Shown here piece by piece: positions 1 to 12,135 of a stretch of 64,000 nucleotides of DNA. The DNA is from Megachile rotundata. Lineage: Eukaryota; Arthropoda; Insecta; Hymenoptera; Megachilidae. How positions within the stretch are numbered: the first letter of the stretch is position 1; each line of letters starts with the position of its first letter. A program made the position numbers and the translations under genes. The notes under the pieces are model-generated. The model had not been told where the DNA came from, made no database searches, and saw only the letters and a program-made list of their open reading frames with translations. The stretch is from the NCBI RefSeq assembly GCF_050947335.1, contig NW_027473883.1, positions 1 to 64,000 on the forward strand, in the 5' to 3' direction.

Positions 1-83
1 AATATGGCTAATAATATGAGTTAGATTGATAATAATAAGAGTAATGAGTATAGTAATTGTCGTTCTATCGATCATATAAGCAT
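1..83 (+). repeat. Reference monomer of the satellite (first complete unit)
   Basis: This unit matches the commonest monomer and is used here as the coordinate frame. TAATAATATGAGT lies at 9-21 and TAATAATAAGAGT at 30-42, 12 of 13 bases identical and 21 bp apart, which suggests an older internal 21-bp repeat. No C occurs between C8 and C61. The only two CpGs are at 61-62 and 69-70. Frequent variants in other monomers sit at fixed places: base 8-9 region (GGCTA or GGTTA), 17-18 (ATATGAG, ATACGAG or ATGTGAG), 30-50 (GAGTAATGAG, GAGTAATAAG, GACTAATAAG, GAGTAAAAAG, GAGAAATAAG, or the TAACAGTAGTGAG form), 59-63 (TGTCGTT, TGTAGTT or TATCGTT) and 75-81 (TATAAGC, TATATGC, TATCTGC or TACAAGC). Confidence 0.95.
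67..72. other. Conserved ATCGAT palindrome (ClaI-type site) in each monomer
   Basis: ATCGAT is present at monomer bases 67-72 in most units, overlapped by GATC at 70-73. It holds one of the monomer's two CpGs. A minority of monomers lose it through TATCGTTCAC, TACCGATC, GTCGATC or TATCAATC forms, and these losses are themselves HOR markers. Cutting at this site would give an 83-bp ladder with multimers where variants lie. I see no evidence that it is a protein-binding site. Confidence 0.8.
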
Positions 84-102
84 AATATGGCTAATAATAT
101 GA
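73..102. other. Short dyads spanning the monomer junction
   Basis: CATAT at 73-77 and ATATG at 85-89 are reverse complements separated by 7 bases across the boundary between monomers. TCATAT at 72-77 can alternatively pair with ATATGA at 97-102. A third small dyad, CTAA (91-94) with TTAG (104-107), follows. The same layout recurs in most units. Stems of 4-6 AT-rich pairs are weak, so extrusion is possible but not shown. Variants TATCTGC and TATATGC leave the CATAT arm intact. Confidence 0.6.
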
Positions 103-3100
103 GTTAGATTGATAATAATAAGAGTAAAAAGAATAGTAATTGTCGTTCTATCGATCATATAAGCATAATATGGCTAATAATATGAGTTTGATTGATAATA
201 ATAAGAGTAATAAGAATAGTAATTATCGTTCTGCCGATCGTACAAGCATAATATGGCTAATCATATGACTTAGATTGATTAATAATAAGAGTAATGAGTA
301 TAGTAATTGTCGTTCCATCGATCATATAAGCATAATATGGCTAATAATATGAGTTAGATTGATAATAATAAGACTAATAAGTATAGTAATTGTCGCTCTA
401 TCGATCATATAAGCATAATACGGCTAATATTATGAGTTAGATTGATAATAATAAGAGTAATGAGTATAGTAATTGTCGTTCTATCGATCATATAAGCATA
501 ATATGGCTAATAATATGAGTTAGATTGATAATAATAAGACTAATAAGTATAGTAATTGTCGTTCTATCGATCATATAAGCATAGTATGGCTAATAATATG
601 AGTTAGATTGATAATAATAAGAGTAATAAGTATAGTAATTGTCGTTCTGTCGATCACATAAGCATAATATGGCTAATAATACGAGTTAGATTGATAGTAA
701 TAACAGTAGTGAGTATAGTAATTGTCGTTCTATCGATCATATAAGCATAATATGGCTAATAATATGAGTTAGATTGATAATAATAAGAGTAAAAAGAATA
801 GTAATTGTAGTTCTATCGATCATATCTGCATAATATGGTTAATAATATGAGTTAGATTGATAATAATAAGAGAAATAAGTACAGTAATTGTAGTTCTACC
901 GATCCTATAAGCATAATATGGCTAATAATATGAGTTAGATTGATAATAATAAGACTAATAACTATAGTAATTGTCGTTCTATCGATCATATAAGCATAAT
1001 ATGGCTAATAATACGAGTTAGATTGATAATAATAAGAGTAATAAGTATAGTAATTATCGTTCTACCGATCATACAAGCATAATATTGCTAATAATATGAG
1101 TTAGATTGATAATAATAAGAGTAATGAGTATAGTAATTGTCGTTCTATCGATCATATAAGCATAATATGGCTAATAATATGAGATAGATTGATAATAATA
1201 AGAGTAATAAGTATAGTAATTGTCGTTCTATCGATCATACAAGCATAATATGGCTAATAATATGAGTTAGATTGATAATAATAAGACTAATAACTATAGT
1301 AATTGTCGTTCTATCGATCATATAAGCATAATACGGCTAATAATATGAGTTAGATTGATAATAATAAGACTAATAAATATAGTAATTGTCGTTCTATCGA
1401 TCATATAAGCATAATATGGCTAATAATATGAGTTAGATTGATAATAATAAGGCTAATAAGTACAGTAATTGTCGTTCTATCGATCACATAAGCATAATAT
1501 GGCTAATAATACGAGTTAGATTGATAGTAATAACAGTAGTGAGTATAGTAATTGTCGTTCTATCGATCATATAAGCATAATATGGCTAATAATATGAGTT
1601 AGATTGATAATAATAAGAGTAATGAGTATAGTAATTGTCGTTCTATCGATCATATAAGCATAATATGGCTAATAATATGAGTTAGATTGATAATAATAAG
1701 AGTAATGAGTATAGTAATTGTCGTTCTATCGATCATATAAGCATAATATGGCTAATAATATGAGTTAGATTGATAATAATAAGAGTAATGAGTATAGTAA
1801 TTGTCGTTCTATCGATCATATAAGCATAATATGGCCAATAATATGAGTTAGATTGATAACAATAAGAGTAATGAGTATAGTAATTGTCGTTCTATCGATC
1901 ATATAAGCATAATATGGCTAATAATATGAGTTAGATTGATAACAATAAGAGTAATGAGTATAGTAATTGTCGTTCTATCGATCATAGAAGCATAATATGG
2001 CTAATAATATGAGTTAGATTGATAATAATAAGAGTAATAAGTATAGTAATTATCGTTCCACCGATCATACAAGCATAATATGGTTAATAATATGAGTTAG
2101 ATTGATAATAATAAGACTAATAAGTATAGTAATTGTCGTTCTATCGATCATATAAGCATAGTATGGCTAATAACATGCGTTAGATTGATAATAATAAGAG
2201 TAATAAGTATAGTAATTGTCGTTCTATCGTTCACATAAGCATAATATGGCTAATAATATGAGTTAGATTGATAGTAATAACAGTAGTGAGTATAGTAATT
2301 GTCGTTCTATCGATCATATAAGCATAATATGGCTAATAATATGTGTTAGATTGATAATAATAAGAGTAATGAGTATAGTAGTTGTAGTTCTATCGATCAT
2401 ATAAGCATAATATGGCTAATAATATGAGTTAGATAGATAATAATAAGAGTAATAAGTATAGTAATTGTCGTTCTATCGATCATATATGCATAATATGGCT
2501 AATAATGTGAGTTAGATTGATAATAATAAGAGTAGTGAGTATAGTAGTTGTAGTTCTATCGATCATATCTGCATAATATGGTTAATAATATGAGTTAGAT
2601 TGATAATAATAAGAGAAATAAGTATAGTAATTGTAGTTCTACCGATCATATAAGCATAATATGGCTAATAATATGAGTTAGATTGATAATAATAAGACCA
2701 ATAAGTATAGTAATTGCCGTTCTATCGATCATATAAGCATAATATGGCTAATAATATGAGTTACATTGATAATAATAAGAGTAAAAAGAATAGTAATTGT
2801 CGTTCTATCGATCATATAAGCATAATATGGCTAATAATATGAGTTAGATTGATAATAATAAGAGTAATAAGTATAGTAATTGTCGTTCTATCGATCATAT
2901 ATGCATAATATGGCTAATAATGTAAGTTAGATTGATAATAATAAGAGTAATGAGTATAGTAGTTGTAGTTCTGTCGATCATATCTGCATAATATGGTTAA
3001 TAATATGAGTTAGATTGATAACAGTGAGTGTAGTAAGTATAGTAATTGTCGTTTTATCAATCATATAAGCATAATATGGCTAATAATATGAGTTAGATTG

Positions 3101-5739
3101 ATAAGAATAAGAGCAATGAGTATAGTAATTGTCGTTCTATCGATCATATAAGCATAATATGGCTAATAATATGAGTTAGATTGATAATAATAAGAGTAAA
3201 AAGAATAGTAATTGTCGTTCTATCGATCATATAAGCATAATATGGCTAATAATATGAGTTTGATTGATAATGATGTAAGTAATAAGAATAGTAATTATCG
3301 TTCTACCGATCGTACAACCATAATATGGCTAATCATATGACTTAGATTGATAATAATAAGAGTAATGAGTATAGTAATTGTCGTTCCATCGACCATATAA
3401 GCATAATATGGCTAATAATATGAGTTAGATTGATAATAATAAGACTAATAATTATAGTAATTGTCGCTCTATCGATCATATAAGCATAATATGGCTAATA
3501 TTATGAGTTAGATTGATAATAATAAGAGTAATGAGTATAGTAATTGTCGTTCTATCGATCATATAAGCATAATATGGCTAATAATATGAGTTAGATTGAT
3601 AATAATAAGACTAATAAGTATAGTAATTGTCGTTCTATCGATCATATAAGCATAGTATGGCTAATAATATGAGTTAGATTGATAATAATAAGAGTAATAA
3701 GTATAGTAATTGTCGTTCTGTCGATCACATAAGCATAATATGGCTAATAATACGAGTTAGATTGATAGTAATAACAGTAGTGAGTATAGTAATTGTCGTT
3801 CTATCGATCATATAAGCATAATATGGCTAATAGTATGAGTTAGATTGATAACAATAAGAGTAATGAGTATAGTAATTGTCGTTCTATCGATCATATAAGC
3901 ATAATATGGCTAATAATATGAGCTAGATTGATAATAATAAGAGTAATAGGTATAGTAATTGTCGTTCTACCGATCGTACAAGCATAATATGGCTAATCAT
4001 ATGACTTAGATTGATAATAATAAGAGTAATGAGTATAGTAGTTGTAGTTCTATCGATCATATAAGCATAATATGGCTAATAATATGAGTTAGATTGATAA
4101 TAATAAGACTAATAAGTATAGTAATTGTCGTTCTATCGATCATATAAGCATAGCATGGCTAATAATATGAGTTAGATTGATAATAATAAGAGTAATAAGT
4201 ATAGTAATTGTCGTTCTATCGATCATATAAGCATAATATGGCTAATAGTATGAGTTAGATTGATAACAATAAGAGTAATGAGTATAGTAATTGTCGTTCT
4301 ATCGATCATATAAGCATAATATGGCTAATAATATGAGTTAGATTGATAATAATAAGAGTAAAAAGAATAGTAATTGTAGTTCTATCGATCATATCTGCAT
4401 AATATGGTTAATAATATGAGTTAGATTGATAACAGTGAGTGTAATAAGTATAGTAATTTTCGTTCTATCGATCATATAAGCATAATATGGCTAATAATAT
4501 GAGTTAGATTGATAATAATAAGAGTAATGAGTATAGTAGTTGTTGTTCTATCGATCATATAAGCATAATATGGCTAATAATATGAGTTAGATTGATAATA
4601 ATAAGACTAATAAGTATAGTAATTGTCGTTCTATCGATCATATAAGCATAGTATGGCTAATAATATGAGTTAGATTGATAATAATAAGAGTAATGAGTAT
4701 AGTAGTTGTAGTTCTATCGATCATATCTGCATAATATGGTTAATACTATGAGTTAGATTGATAATAATAAGAGAAATAAGTACAGTAATTGTAGTTCTAC
4801 CGATCCTATAAGGATAATATGGCTAATAATATGAGTTAGATTGATAATAATAAGAGTAATGAGTATAGTAATTGTCGTTCTATCGATCATATAAGCATAA
4901 TATGGCTAATAATATGAGTTAGATTGATAATAATAAGAGTAAAAAGAATAGTAATTGTCGTTCTATCGATCATATAAGCATAATATGGCTAATAATATGA
5001 GTTTGATTGATAATAATAAGAGTAATAAGAATAGTAATTATCGTTCTACCGATCGTACAAGCATAATATGGCTAATCATATGACTTAGATTGATTAATAA
5101 TAAGAGTAATGAGTATAGTAATTGTCGTTCCATCGATCATATAAGCATAATATGGCTAATAATATGAGTTAGATTGATAATAATAAGACTAATAAGTATA
5201 GTAATTGTCGCTCTATCGATCATATAAGCATAATACGGCTAATATTATGAGTTAGATTGATAATAATAAGAGTAATGAGTATAGTAATTGTCGTTCTATC
5301 GATCATATAAGCATAATATGGCTAATAATATGAGTTAGATTGATAATAATAAGACTAATAAGTATAGTAATTGTCGTTCTATCGATCATATAAGCATAGT
5401 ATGGCTAATAATATGAGTTAGATTGATAATAATAAGAGTAATAAGTATAGTAATTGTCGTTCTGTCGATCACATAAGCATAATATGGCTAATAATACGAG
5501 TTAGATTGATAGTAATAACAGTAGTGAGTATAGTAATTGTCGTTCTATCGATCATATAAGCATAATATGGCTAATAATATGAGTTAGATTGATAATAATA
5601 AGAGTAAAAAGAATAGTAATTGTAGTTCTATCGATCATATCTGCATAATATGGTTAATAATATGAGTTAGATTGATAATAATAAGAGAAATAAGTACAGT
5701 AATTGTAGTTCTACCGATCCTATAAGCATAATATGGCTA

Positions 5740-6735
5740 ATAATATGAGTTAGATTGATAATAATAAGACTAATAACTATAGTAATTGTCGTTCTATCGA
5801 TCATATAAGCATAATACGGCTAATAATATGAGTCAGATTGATAATAATAAGAGTAATAAGTATAGTAATTGTCGTTCTATCGATCATATAAGCATAATAT
5901 TGCTAATAATATGAGTTAGATTGATAATAATAAGAGTAATGAGTATAGTTATTGTCGTTCTATCGATCATGTAAGCATAGTATGGCTAATAACATGAGTT
6001 AGATTGATAATAATAAGAGTAATAAGTATAGTAATTGTCGTTCTATCGTTCACATAAGCATAATATGGCTAATAATATGAGTTAGATTGATAGTAATAAC
6101 AGTAGTGAGTATAGTAATTGTCGTTCTATCGATCATATAAGCATAATATGGCTAATAATATGTGTTAGATTGATAATAATAAGAGTAATGAGTATAGTAA
6201 TTGTCGTTCTATCGATCATATATGCATAATATGGCTAATAATATGAGTTAGATTGATAATAATAAGACTAATAACTATAGTAATTGTCGTTCTATCGATC
6301 ATATAAGCATAATACGGCTAATAATATGAGTCAGATTGATAATAATAAGAGTAATAAGTATAGTAATTGTCGTTCTATCGATCATATAAGCATAATATTG
6401 CTAATAATATGAGTTAGATTGATAATAATAAGAGTAATGAGTATAGTTATTGTCGTTCTATCGATCATGTAAGCATAGTATGGCTAATAACATGAGTTAG
6501 ATTGATAATAATAAGAGTAATAAGTATAGTAATTGTCGTTCTATCGTTCACATAAGCATAATATGGCTAATAATATGAGTTAGATTGATAGAAATAACAG
6601 TAGTGAGCATAGTAATTGTCGTTCTATCGATCATATAAGCATAATATGGCTAATAATATGAGTTAGATTGATAATAATAAGAGTAATGAGTATAGTAGTT
6701 GTAGTTCTATCGATCATATAAGCATAATATGGCTA
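5740..6735. repeat. Six-monomer tandem duplication (2 x 498 bp)
   Basis: AGTCAGATTG occurs at 5,831 and 6,329, 498 bp (6 x 83) apart, and the following monomers repeat in the same order: an AATATTGCTAA form, GTATAGTTATTG, CATGTAAGC, ATAACATGAG and ATCGTTCACAT. The copies differ where the first has GATAGTAATAAC and the second GATAGAAATAAC. The same pair is present at 22,184 and 22,682 in the second super-repeat, so the duplication predates the 16,353-bp duplication. At 27,414, 30,315 and 32,222 only single copies are seen. Confidence 0.8.
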
Positions 6736-6891
6736 ATAATATGAGTTAGATTGATAATAATAAGAGTAATGAGTATAGTAATTGTCGTTCTATCGATCAT
6801 ATAAGCATAATATGGCTAATAATATGAGCTAGATTGATAATAATAAGAGTAATAAGTATAGTAATTATCGTTCTACCGATCATACAAGCAT

Positions 6892-7223
6892 AATATGGTT
6901 AATAATATGAGTTAGAGTGATAATAGTGAGTGTAATAAGTATAGTAATTGTCCTTCTGTCGATCATATAAGCATAATACGGCTAATAATATGAGTTACAT
7001 TGATAATAATAAGAGTAATAAGTATAGTAATTGTCGTTCTATCGATCATATATGCATAATATGGTTAATAATATGAGTTAGAGTGATAATAGTGAGTGTA
7101 ATAAGTATAGTAATTGTCCTTCTGTCGATCATATAAGCATAATACGGCTAATAATATGAGTTACATTGATAATAATAAGAGTAATAAGTATAGTAATTGT
7201 CGTTCTATCGATCATATATGCAT
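6892..7223. repeat. Two-monomer tandem duplication (2 x 166 bp)
   Basis: The pair of monomers starting with GAGTGATAATAGTGAG (6,915) and then carrying CCTTCTGTCG, AATACGG and GTTACATTG is repeated 166 bp later (7,081). The doubled form recurs near 16.63, 18.03, 23.27, 28.16, 32.97 and 35.21 kb. A single copy with GATTGATAATAGTG instead of GAGTGATAATAGTG is found near 13.3, 43.26, 48.3 and 54.1 kb. Copy number of this dimer therefore separates HOR lineages. A 166-bp dimer is close to one nucleosome plus a short linker, though that may be coincidence. Confidence 0.8.
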
Positions 7224-10045
7224 AATATGGGTAATAATGTGAGTTAGATTGATAATAATAAGAGAAATAAGTATAGTAATTGTAGTTCTACCGATCATAT
7301 AAGCATAATATGGCTACTAATATGAGTTAGATTGATAATAATAAGACTAATAAGTATAGTAATTGTCGTTCTATCGATCATATAAGCATAGTATGGCTAA
7401 TAACATGCGTTAGATTGATAATAATAAGAGTAATAAGTATAGTAATTGTCGTTCTATCGTTCACATAAGCATAATATGGCTAATAATATGAGTTAGATTG
7501 ATAGTAATAACAGTAGTGAGTATAGTAATTGTCGTTCTATCGATCATATAAGCATAATATGGCTAATAATATGTGTTAGATTGATAATAATAAGAGTAAT
7601 GAGTATAGTAGTTGTAGTTCTATCGATCATATAAGCATAATATGGCTAATAATATGAGTTAGATAGATAATAATAAGAGTAATAAGTATAGTAATTGTCG
7701 TTCTATCGATCATATATGCATAATATGGCTAATAATGTGAGTTAGATTGATAATAATAAGAGTAGTGAGTATAGTAGTTGTAGTTCTATCGATCATATCT
7801 GCATAATATGGTTAATAATATGAGTTAGATTGATAATAATAAGAGAAATAAGTATAGTAATTGTAGTTCTACCGATCATATAAGCATAATATGGCTAATA
7901 ATATGAGTTAGATTGATAATAATAAGACCAATAAGTATAGTAATTGCCGTTCTATCGATCATATAAGCATAATATGGCTAATAATATGAGTTACATTGAT
8001 AATAATAAGAGTAAAAAGAATAGTAATTGTCGTTCTATCGATCATATAAGCATAATATGGCTAATAATATGAGTTAGATTGATAATAATAAGAGTAATAA
8101 GTATAGTAATTGTCGTTCTATCGATCATATATGCATAATATGGCTAATAATGTAAGTTAGATTGATAATAATAAGAGTAATGAGTATAGTAGTTGTAGTT
8201 CTGTCGATCATATCTGCATAATATGGTTAATAATATGAGTTAGATTGATAACAGTGAGTGTAGTAAGTATAGTAATTGTCGTTTTATCAATCATATAAGC
8301 ATAATATGGCTAATAATATGAGTTAGATTGATAAGAATAAGAGCAATGAGTATAGTAATTGTCGTTCTATCGATCATATAAGCATAATATGGCTAATAAT
8401 ATGAGTTAGATTGATAATAATAAGAGTAAAAAGAATAGTAATTGTCGTTCTATCGATCATATAAGCATAATATGGCTAATAATATGAGTTTGATTGATAA
8501 TGATGTAAGTAATAAGAATAGTAATTATCGTTCTACCGATCGTACAAGCATAATATGGCTAATCATATGACTTAGATTGATAATAATAAGAGTAATGAGT
8601 ATAGTAATTGTCGTTCCATCGACCATATAAGCATAATATGGCTAATAATATGAGTTAGATTGATAATAATAAGACTAATAATTATAGTAATTGTCGCTCT
8701 ATCGATCATATAAGCATAATATGGCTAATATTATGAGTTAGATTGATAATAATAAGAGTAATGAGTATAGTAATTGTCGTTCTATCGATCATATAAGCAT
8801 AATATGGCTAATAATATGAGTTAGATTGATAATAATAAGACTAATAAGTATAGTAATTGTCGTTCTATCGATCATATAAGCATAGTATGGCTAATAATAT
8901 GAGTTAGATTGATAATAATAAGAGTAATAAGTATAGTAATTGTCGTTCTGTCGATCACATAAGCATAATATGGCTAATAATACGAGTTAGATTGATAGTA
9001 ATAACAGTAGTGAGTATAGTAATTGTCGTTCTATCGATCATATAAGCATAATATGGCTAATAGTATGAGTTAGATTGATAACAATAAGAGTAATGAGTAT
9101 AGTAATTGTCGTTCTATCGATCATATAAGCATAATATGGCTAATAATATGAGCTAGATTGATAATAATAAGAGTAATAGGTATAGTAATTGTCGTTCTAC
9201 CGATCGTACAAGCATAATATGGCTAATCATATGACTTAGATTGATAATAATAAGAGTAATGAGTATAGTAGTTGTAGTTCTATCGATCATATAAGCATAA
9301 TATGGCTAATAATATGAGTTAGATTGATAATAATAAGACTAATAAGTATAGTAATTGTCGTTCTATCGATCATATAAGCATAGCATGGCTAATAATATGA
9401 GTTAGATTGATAATAATAAGAGTAATAAGTATAGTAATTGTCGTTCTATCGATCATATAAGCATAATATGGCTAATAGTATGAGTTAGATTGATAACAAT
9501 AAGAGTAATGAGTATAGTAATTGTCGTTCTATCGATCATATAAGCATAATATGGCTAATAATATGAGTTAGATTGATAATAATAAGAGTAAAAAGAATAG
9601 TAATTGTAGTTCTATCGATCATATCTGCATAATATGGTTAATAATATGAGTTAGATTGATAACAGTGAGTGTAATAAGTATAGTAATTTTCGTTCTATCG
9701 ATCATATAAGCATAATATGGCTAATAATATGAGTTAGATTGATAATAATAAGAGTAATGAGTATAGTAGTTGTTGTTCTATCGATCATATAAGCATAATA
9801 TGGCTAATAATATGAGTTAGATTGATAATAATAAGACTAATAAGTATAGTAATTGTCGTTCTATCGATCATATAAGCATAGTATGGCTAATAATATGAGT
9901 TAGATTGATAATAATAAGAGTAATGAGTATAGTAGTTGTAGTTCTATCGATCATATCTGCATAATATGGTTAATACTATGAGTTAGATTGATAATAATAA
10001 GAGAAATAAGTACAGTAATTGTAGTTCTACCGATCCTATAAGGAT

Positions 10046-12135
10046 AATATGGCTAATAATATGAGTTAGATTGATAATAATAAGAGTAATGAGTATAGTA
10101 ATTGTCGTTCTATCGATCATATAAGCATAATATGGCTAATAATATGAGTTAGATTGATAATAATAAGAGTAAAAAGAATAGTAATTGTCGTTCTATCGAT
10201 CATATAAGCATAATATGGCTAATAATATGAGTTTGATTGATAATAATAAGAGTAATAAGAATAGTAATTATCGTTCTGCCGATCGTACAAGCATAATATG
10301 GCTAATCATATGACTTAGATTGATTAATAATAAGAGTAATGAGTATAGTAATTGTCGTTCCATCGATCATATAAGCATAATATGGCTAATAATATGAGTT
10401 AGATTGATAATAATAAGACTAATAAGTATAGTAATTGTCGCTCTATCGATCATATAAGCATAATACGGCTAATATTATGAGTTAGATTGATAATAATAAG
10501 AGTAATGAGTATAGTAATTGTCGTTCTATCGATCATATAAGCATAATATGGCTAATAATATGAGTTAGATTGATAATAATAAGACTAATAAGTATAGTAA
10601 TTGTCGTTCTATCGATCATATAAGCATAGTATGGCTAATAATATGAGTTAGATTGATAATAATAAGAGTAATAAGTATAGTAATTGTCGTTCTGTCGATC
10701 ACATAAGCATAATATGGCTAATAATACGAGTTAGATTGATAGTAATAACAGTAGTGAGTATAGTAATTGTCGTTCTATCGATCATATAAGCATAATATGG
10801 CTAATAATATGAGTTAGATTGATAATAATAAGAGTAAAAAGAATAGTAATTGTAGTTCTATCGATCATATCTGCATAATATGGTTAATAATATGAGTTAG
10901 ATTGATAATAATAAGAGAAATAAGTACAGTAATTGTAGTTCTACCGATCCTATAAGCATAATATGGCTAATAATATGAGTTAGATTGATAATAATAAGAC
11001 TAATAACTATAGTAATTGTCGTTCTATCGATCATATAAGCATAATATGGCTAATAATACGAGTTAGATTGATAATAATAAGAGTAATAAGTATAGTAATT
11101 ATCGTTCTACCGATCATACAAGCATAATATTGCTAATAATATGAGTTAGATTGATAATAATAAGAGTAATGAGTATAGTAATTGTCGTTCTATCGATCAT
11201 ATAAGCATAATATGGCTAATAATATGAGATAGATTGATAATAATAAGAGTAATAAGTATAGTAATTGTCGTTCTATCGATCATACAAGCATAATATGGCT
11301 AATAATATGAGTTAGATTGATAATAATAAGACTAATAACTATAGTAATTGTCGTTCTATCGATCATATAAGCATAATACGGCTAATAATATGAGTTAGAT
11401 TGATAATAATAAGACTAATAAATATAGTAATTGTCGTTCTATCGATCATATAAGCATAATATGGCTAATAATATGAGTTAGATTGATAATAATAAGGCTA
11501 ATAAGTACAGTAATTGTCGTTCTATCGATCACATAAGCATAATATGGCTAATAATACGAGTTAGATTGATAGTAATAACAGTAGTGAGTATAGTAATTGT
11601 CGTTCTATCGATCATATAAGCATAATATGGCTAATAATATGAGTTAGATTGATAATAATAAGAGTAATGAGTATAGTAATTGTCGTTCTATCGATCATAT
11701 AAGCATAATATGGCTAATAATATGAGTTAGATTGATAATAATAAGAGTAATGAGTATAGTAATTGTCGTTCTATCGATCATATAAGCATAATATGGCTAA
11801 TAATATGAGTTAGATTGATAATAATAAGAGTAATGAGTATAGTAATTGTCGTTCTATCGATCATATAAGCATAATATGGCCAATAATATGAGTTAGATTG
11901 ATAACAATAAGAGTAATGAGTATAGTAATTGTCGTTCTATCGATCATATAAGCATAATATGGCTAATAATATGAGTTAGATTGATAACAATAAGAGTAAT
12001 GAGTATAGTAATTGTCGTTCTATCGATCATAGAAGCATAATATGGCTAATAATATGAGTTAGATTGATAATAATAAGAGTAATAAGTATAGTAATTATCG
12101 TTCCACCGATCATACAAGCATAATATGGTTAATAA
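10046..12135. repeat. Second copy of the left block
   Basis: This is the 10,045-offset copy of 1-2,090. Its first ~1 kb also belongs to the 5,230-bp repeat of 4,816-5,818. At 11,048 it leaves the super-repeat: where 5,818 continues into AGTCAG monomers, this copy continues into ATACGAG and CATACAAGC monomers as at about 1,010. The run of nearly uniform GAGTAATGAG monomers at 11,640-12,010 mirrors 1,590-1,980. Confidence 0.8.

Larger units (their letters stand above)
1..2090. repeat. Left block, about 25 monomers, repeated at 10,046
   Basis: This block matches 10,046-12,135 at a constant offset of 10,045. Shared signals include CTGCCGATCG (231 and 10,276), the one-base insertion in GATTGATTAAT just after it, and TTCCACCGATC near the right end (about 2,056 and 12,101). 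At 1,580-1,980 there are several consecutive monomers of the plain GAGTAATGAG type with very little variation, the most homogeneous stretch of the left side. At about 2,090 the two copies part: this one continues into GACTAATAAG monomers leading to TAACATGCGT (2,171), whereas the other continues into a TAATAGTGAG monomer. That switch marks a recombination joint in one of the copies. There is no gene in the block. Confidence 0.8.
2090..11048. repeat. Super-repeat copy 1 (about 9 kb, 108 monomers)
   Basis: This stretch recurs at 18,443-27,401 with an offset of 16,353. Paired markers are TGATGTAAGT (3,271/19,624 and 8,501/24,854), the CTRCCGATCG marker (5,046/21,399 and 10,276/26,629), AGTCAG (5,831/22,184 and 6,329/22,682) and GAAATAACAG (6,591/22,944). 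Inside it, 2,090-5,818 repeats at 7,320-11,048 with an offset of exactly 5,230 bp. In the lines I compared between those two, only isolated substitutions appear, for example at 3,318 (C against G at 8,548) and 5,048 (A against G at 10,278). This is one higher-order repeat unit of 63 monomers in two copies. The blocks around 5.8-7.3 kb lie only between the two copies. Confidence 0.85.

Noticed and set aside
1..83. tRNA gene or tRNA-derived unit (83 bases is the length of a long-arm tRNA)
   Set aside because: TGGCTAA (5-11) and GTTCTATCG (62-70) faintly recall the A and B boxes, but position 57 and 61 equivalents mismatch, there is no GG in the D-loop position, and the would-be acceptor arms do not pair.
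66..83. TATA-like promoter (CATATAAG) in each monomer
   Set aside because: In a 75% AT sequence such words arise readily, and nothing else (start region, ORF, terminator) supports a promoter. Satellite transcription remains possible but is not shown.
780..810. Short A-runs (GTAAAAAG) as bent-DNA tracts
   Set aside because: They occur in only a subset of monomers and are not repeated at about 10-bp spacing; the common monomer has no A- or T-run longer than two, so classic A-tract curvature is not expected.
5085..5105. One-base insertion GATTGATTAATAATAAG as an assembly error
   Set aside because: The same insertion recurs at the equivalent place in six HOR copies (about 274, 5,091, 10,320, 15,882, 21,443 and 26,674), so it is an inherited variant.
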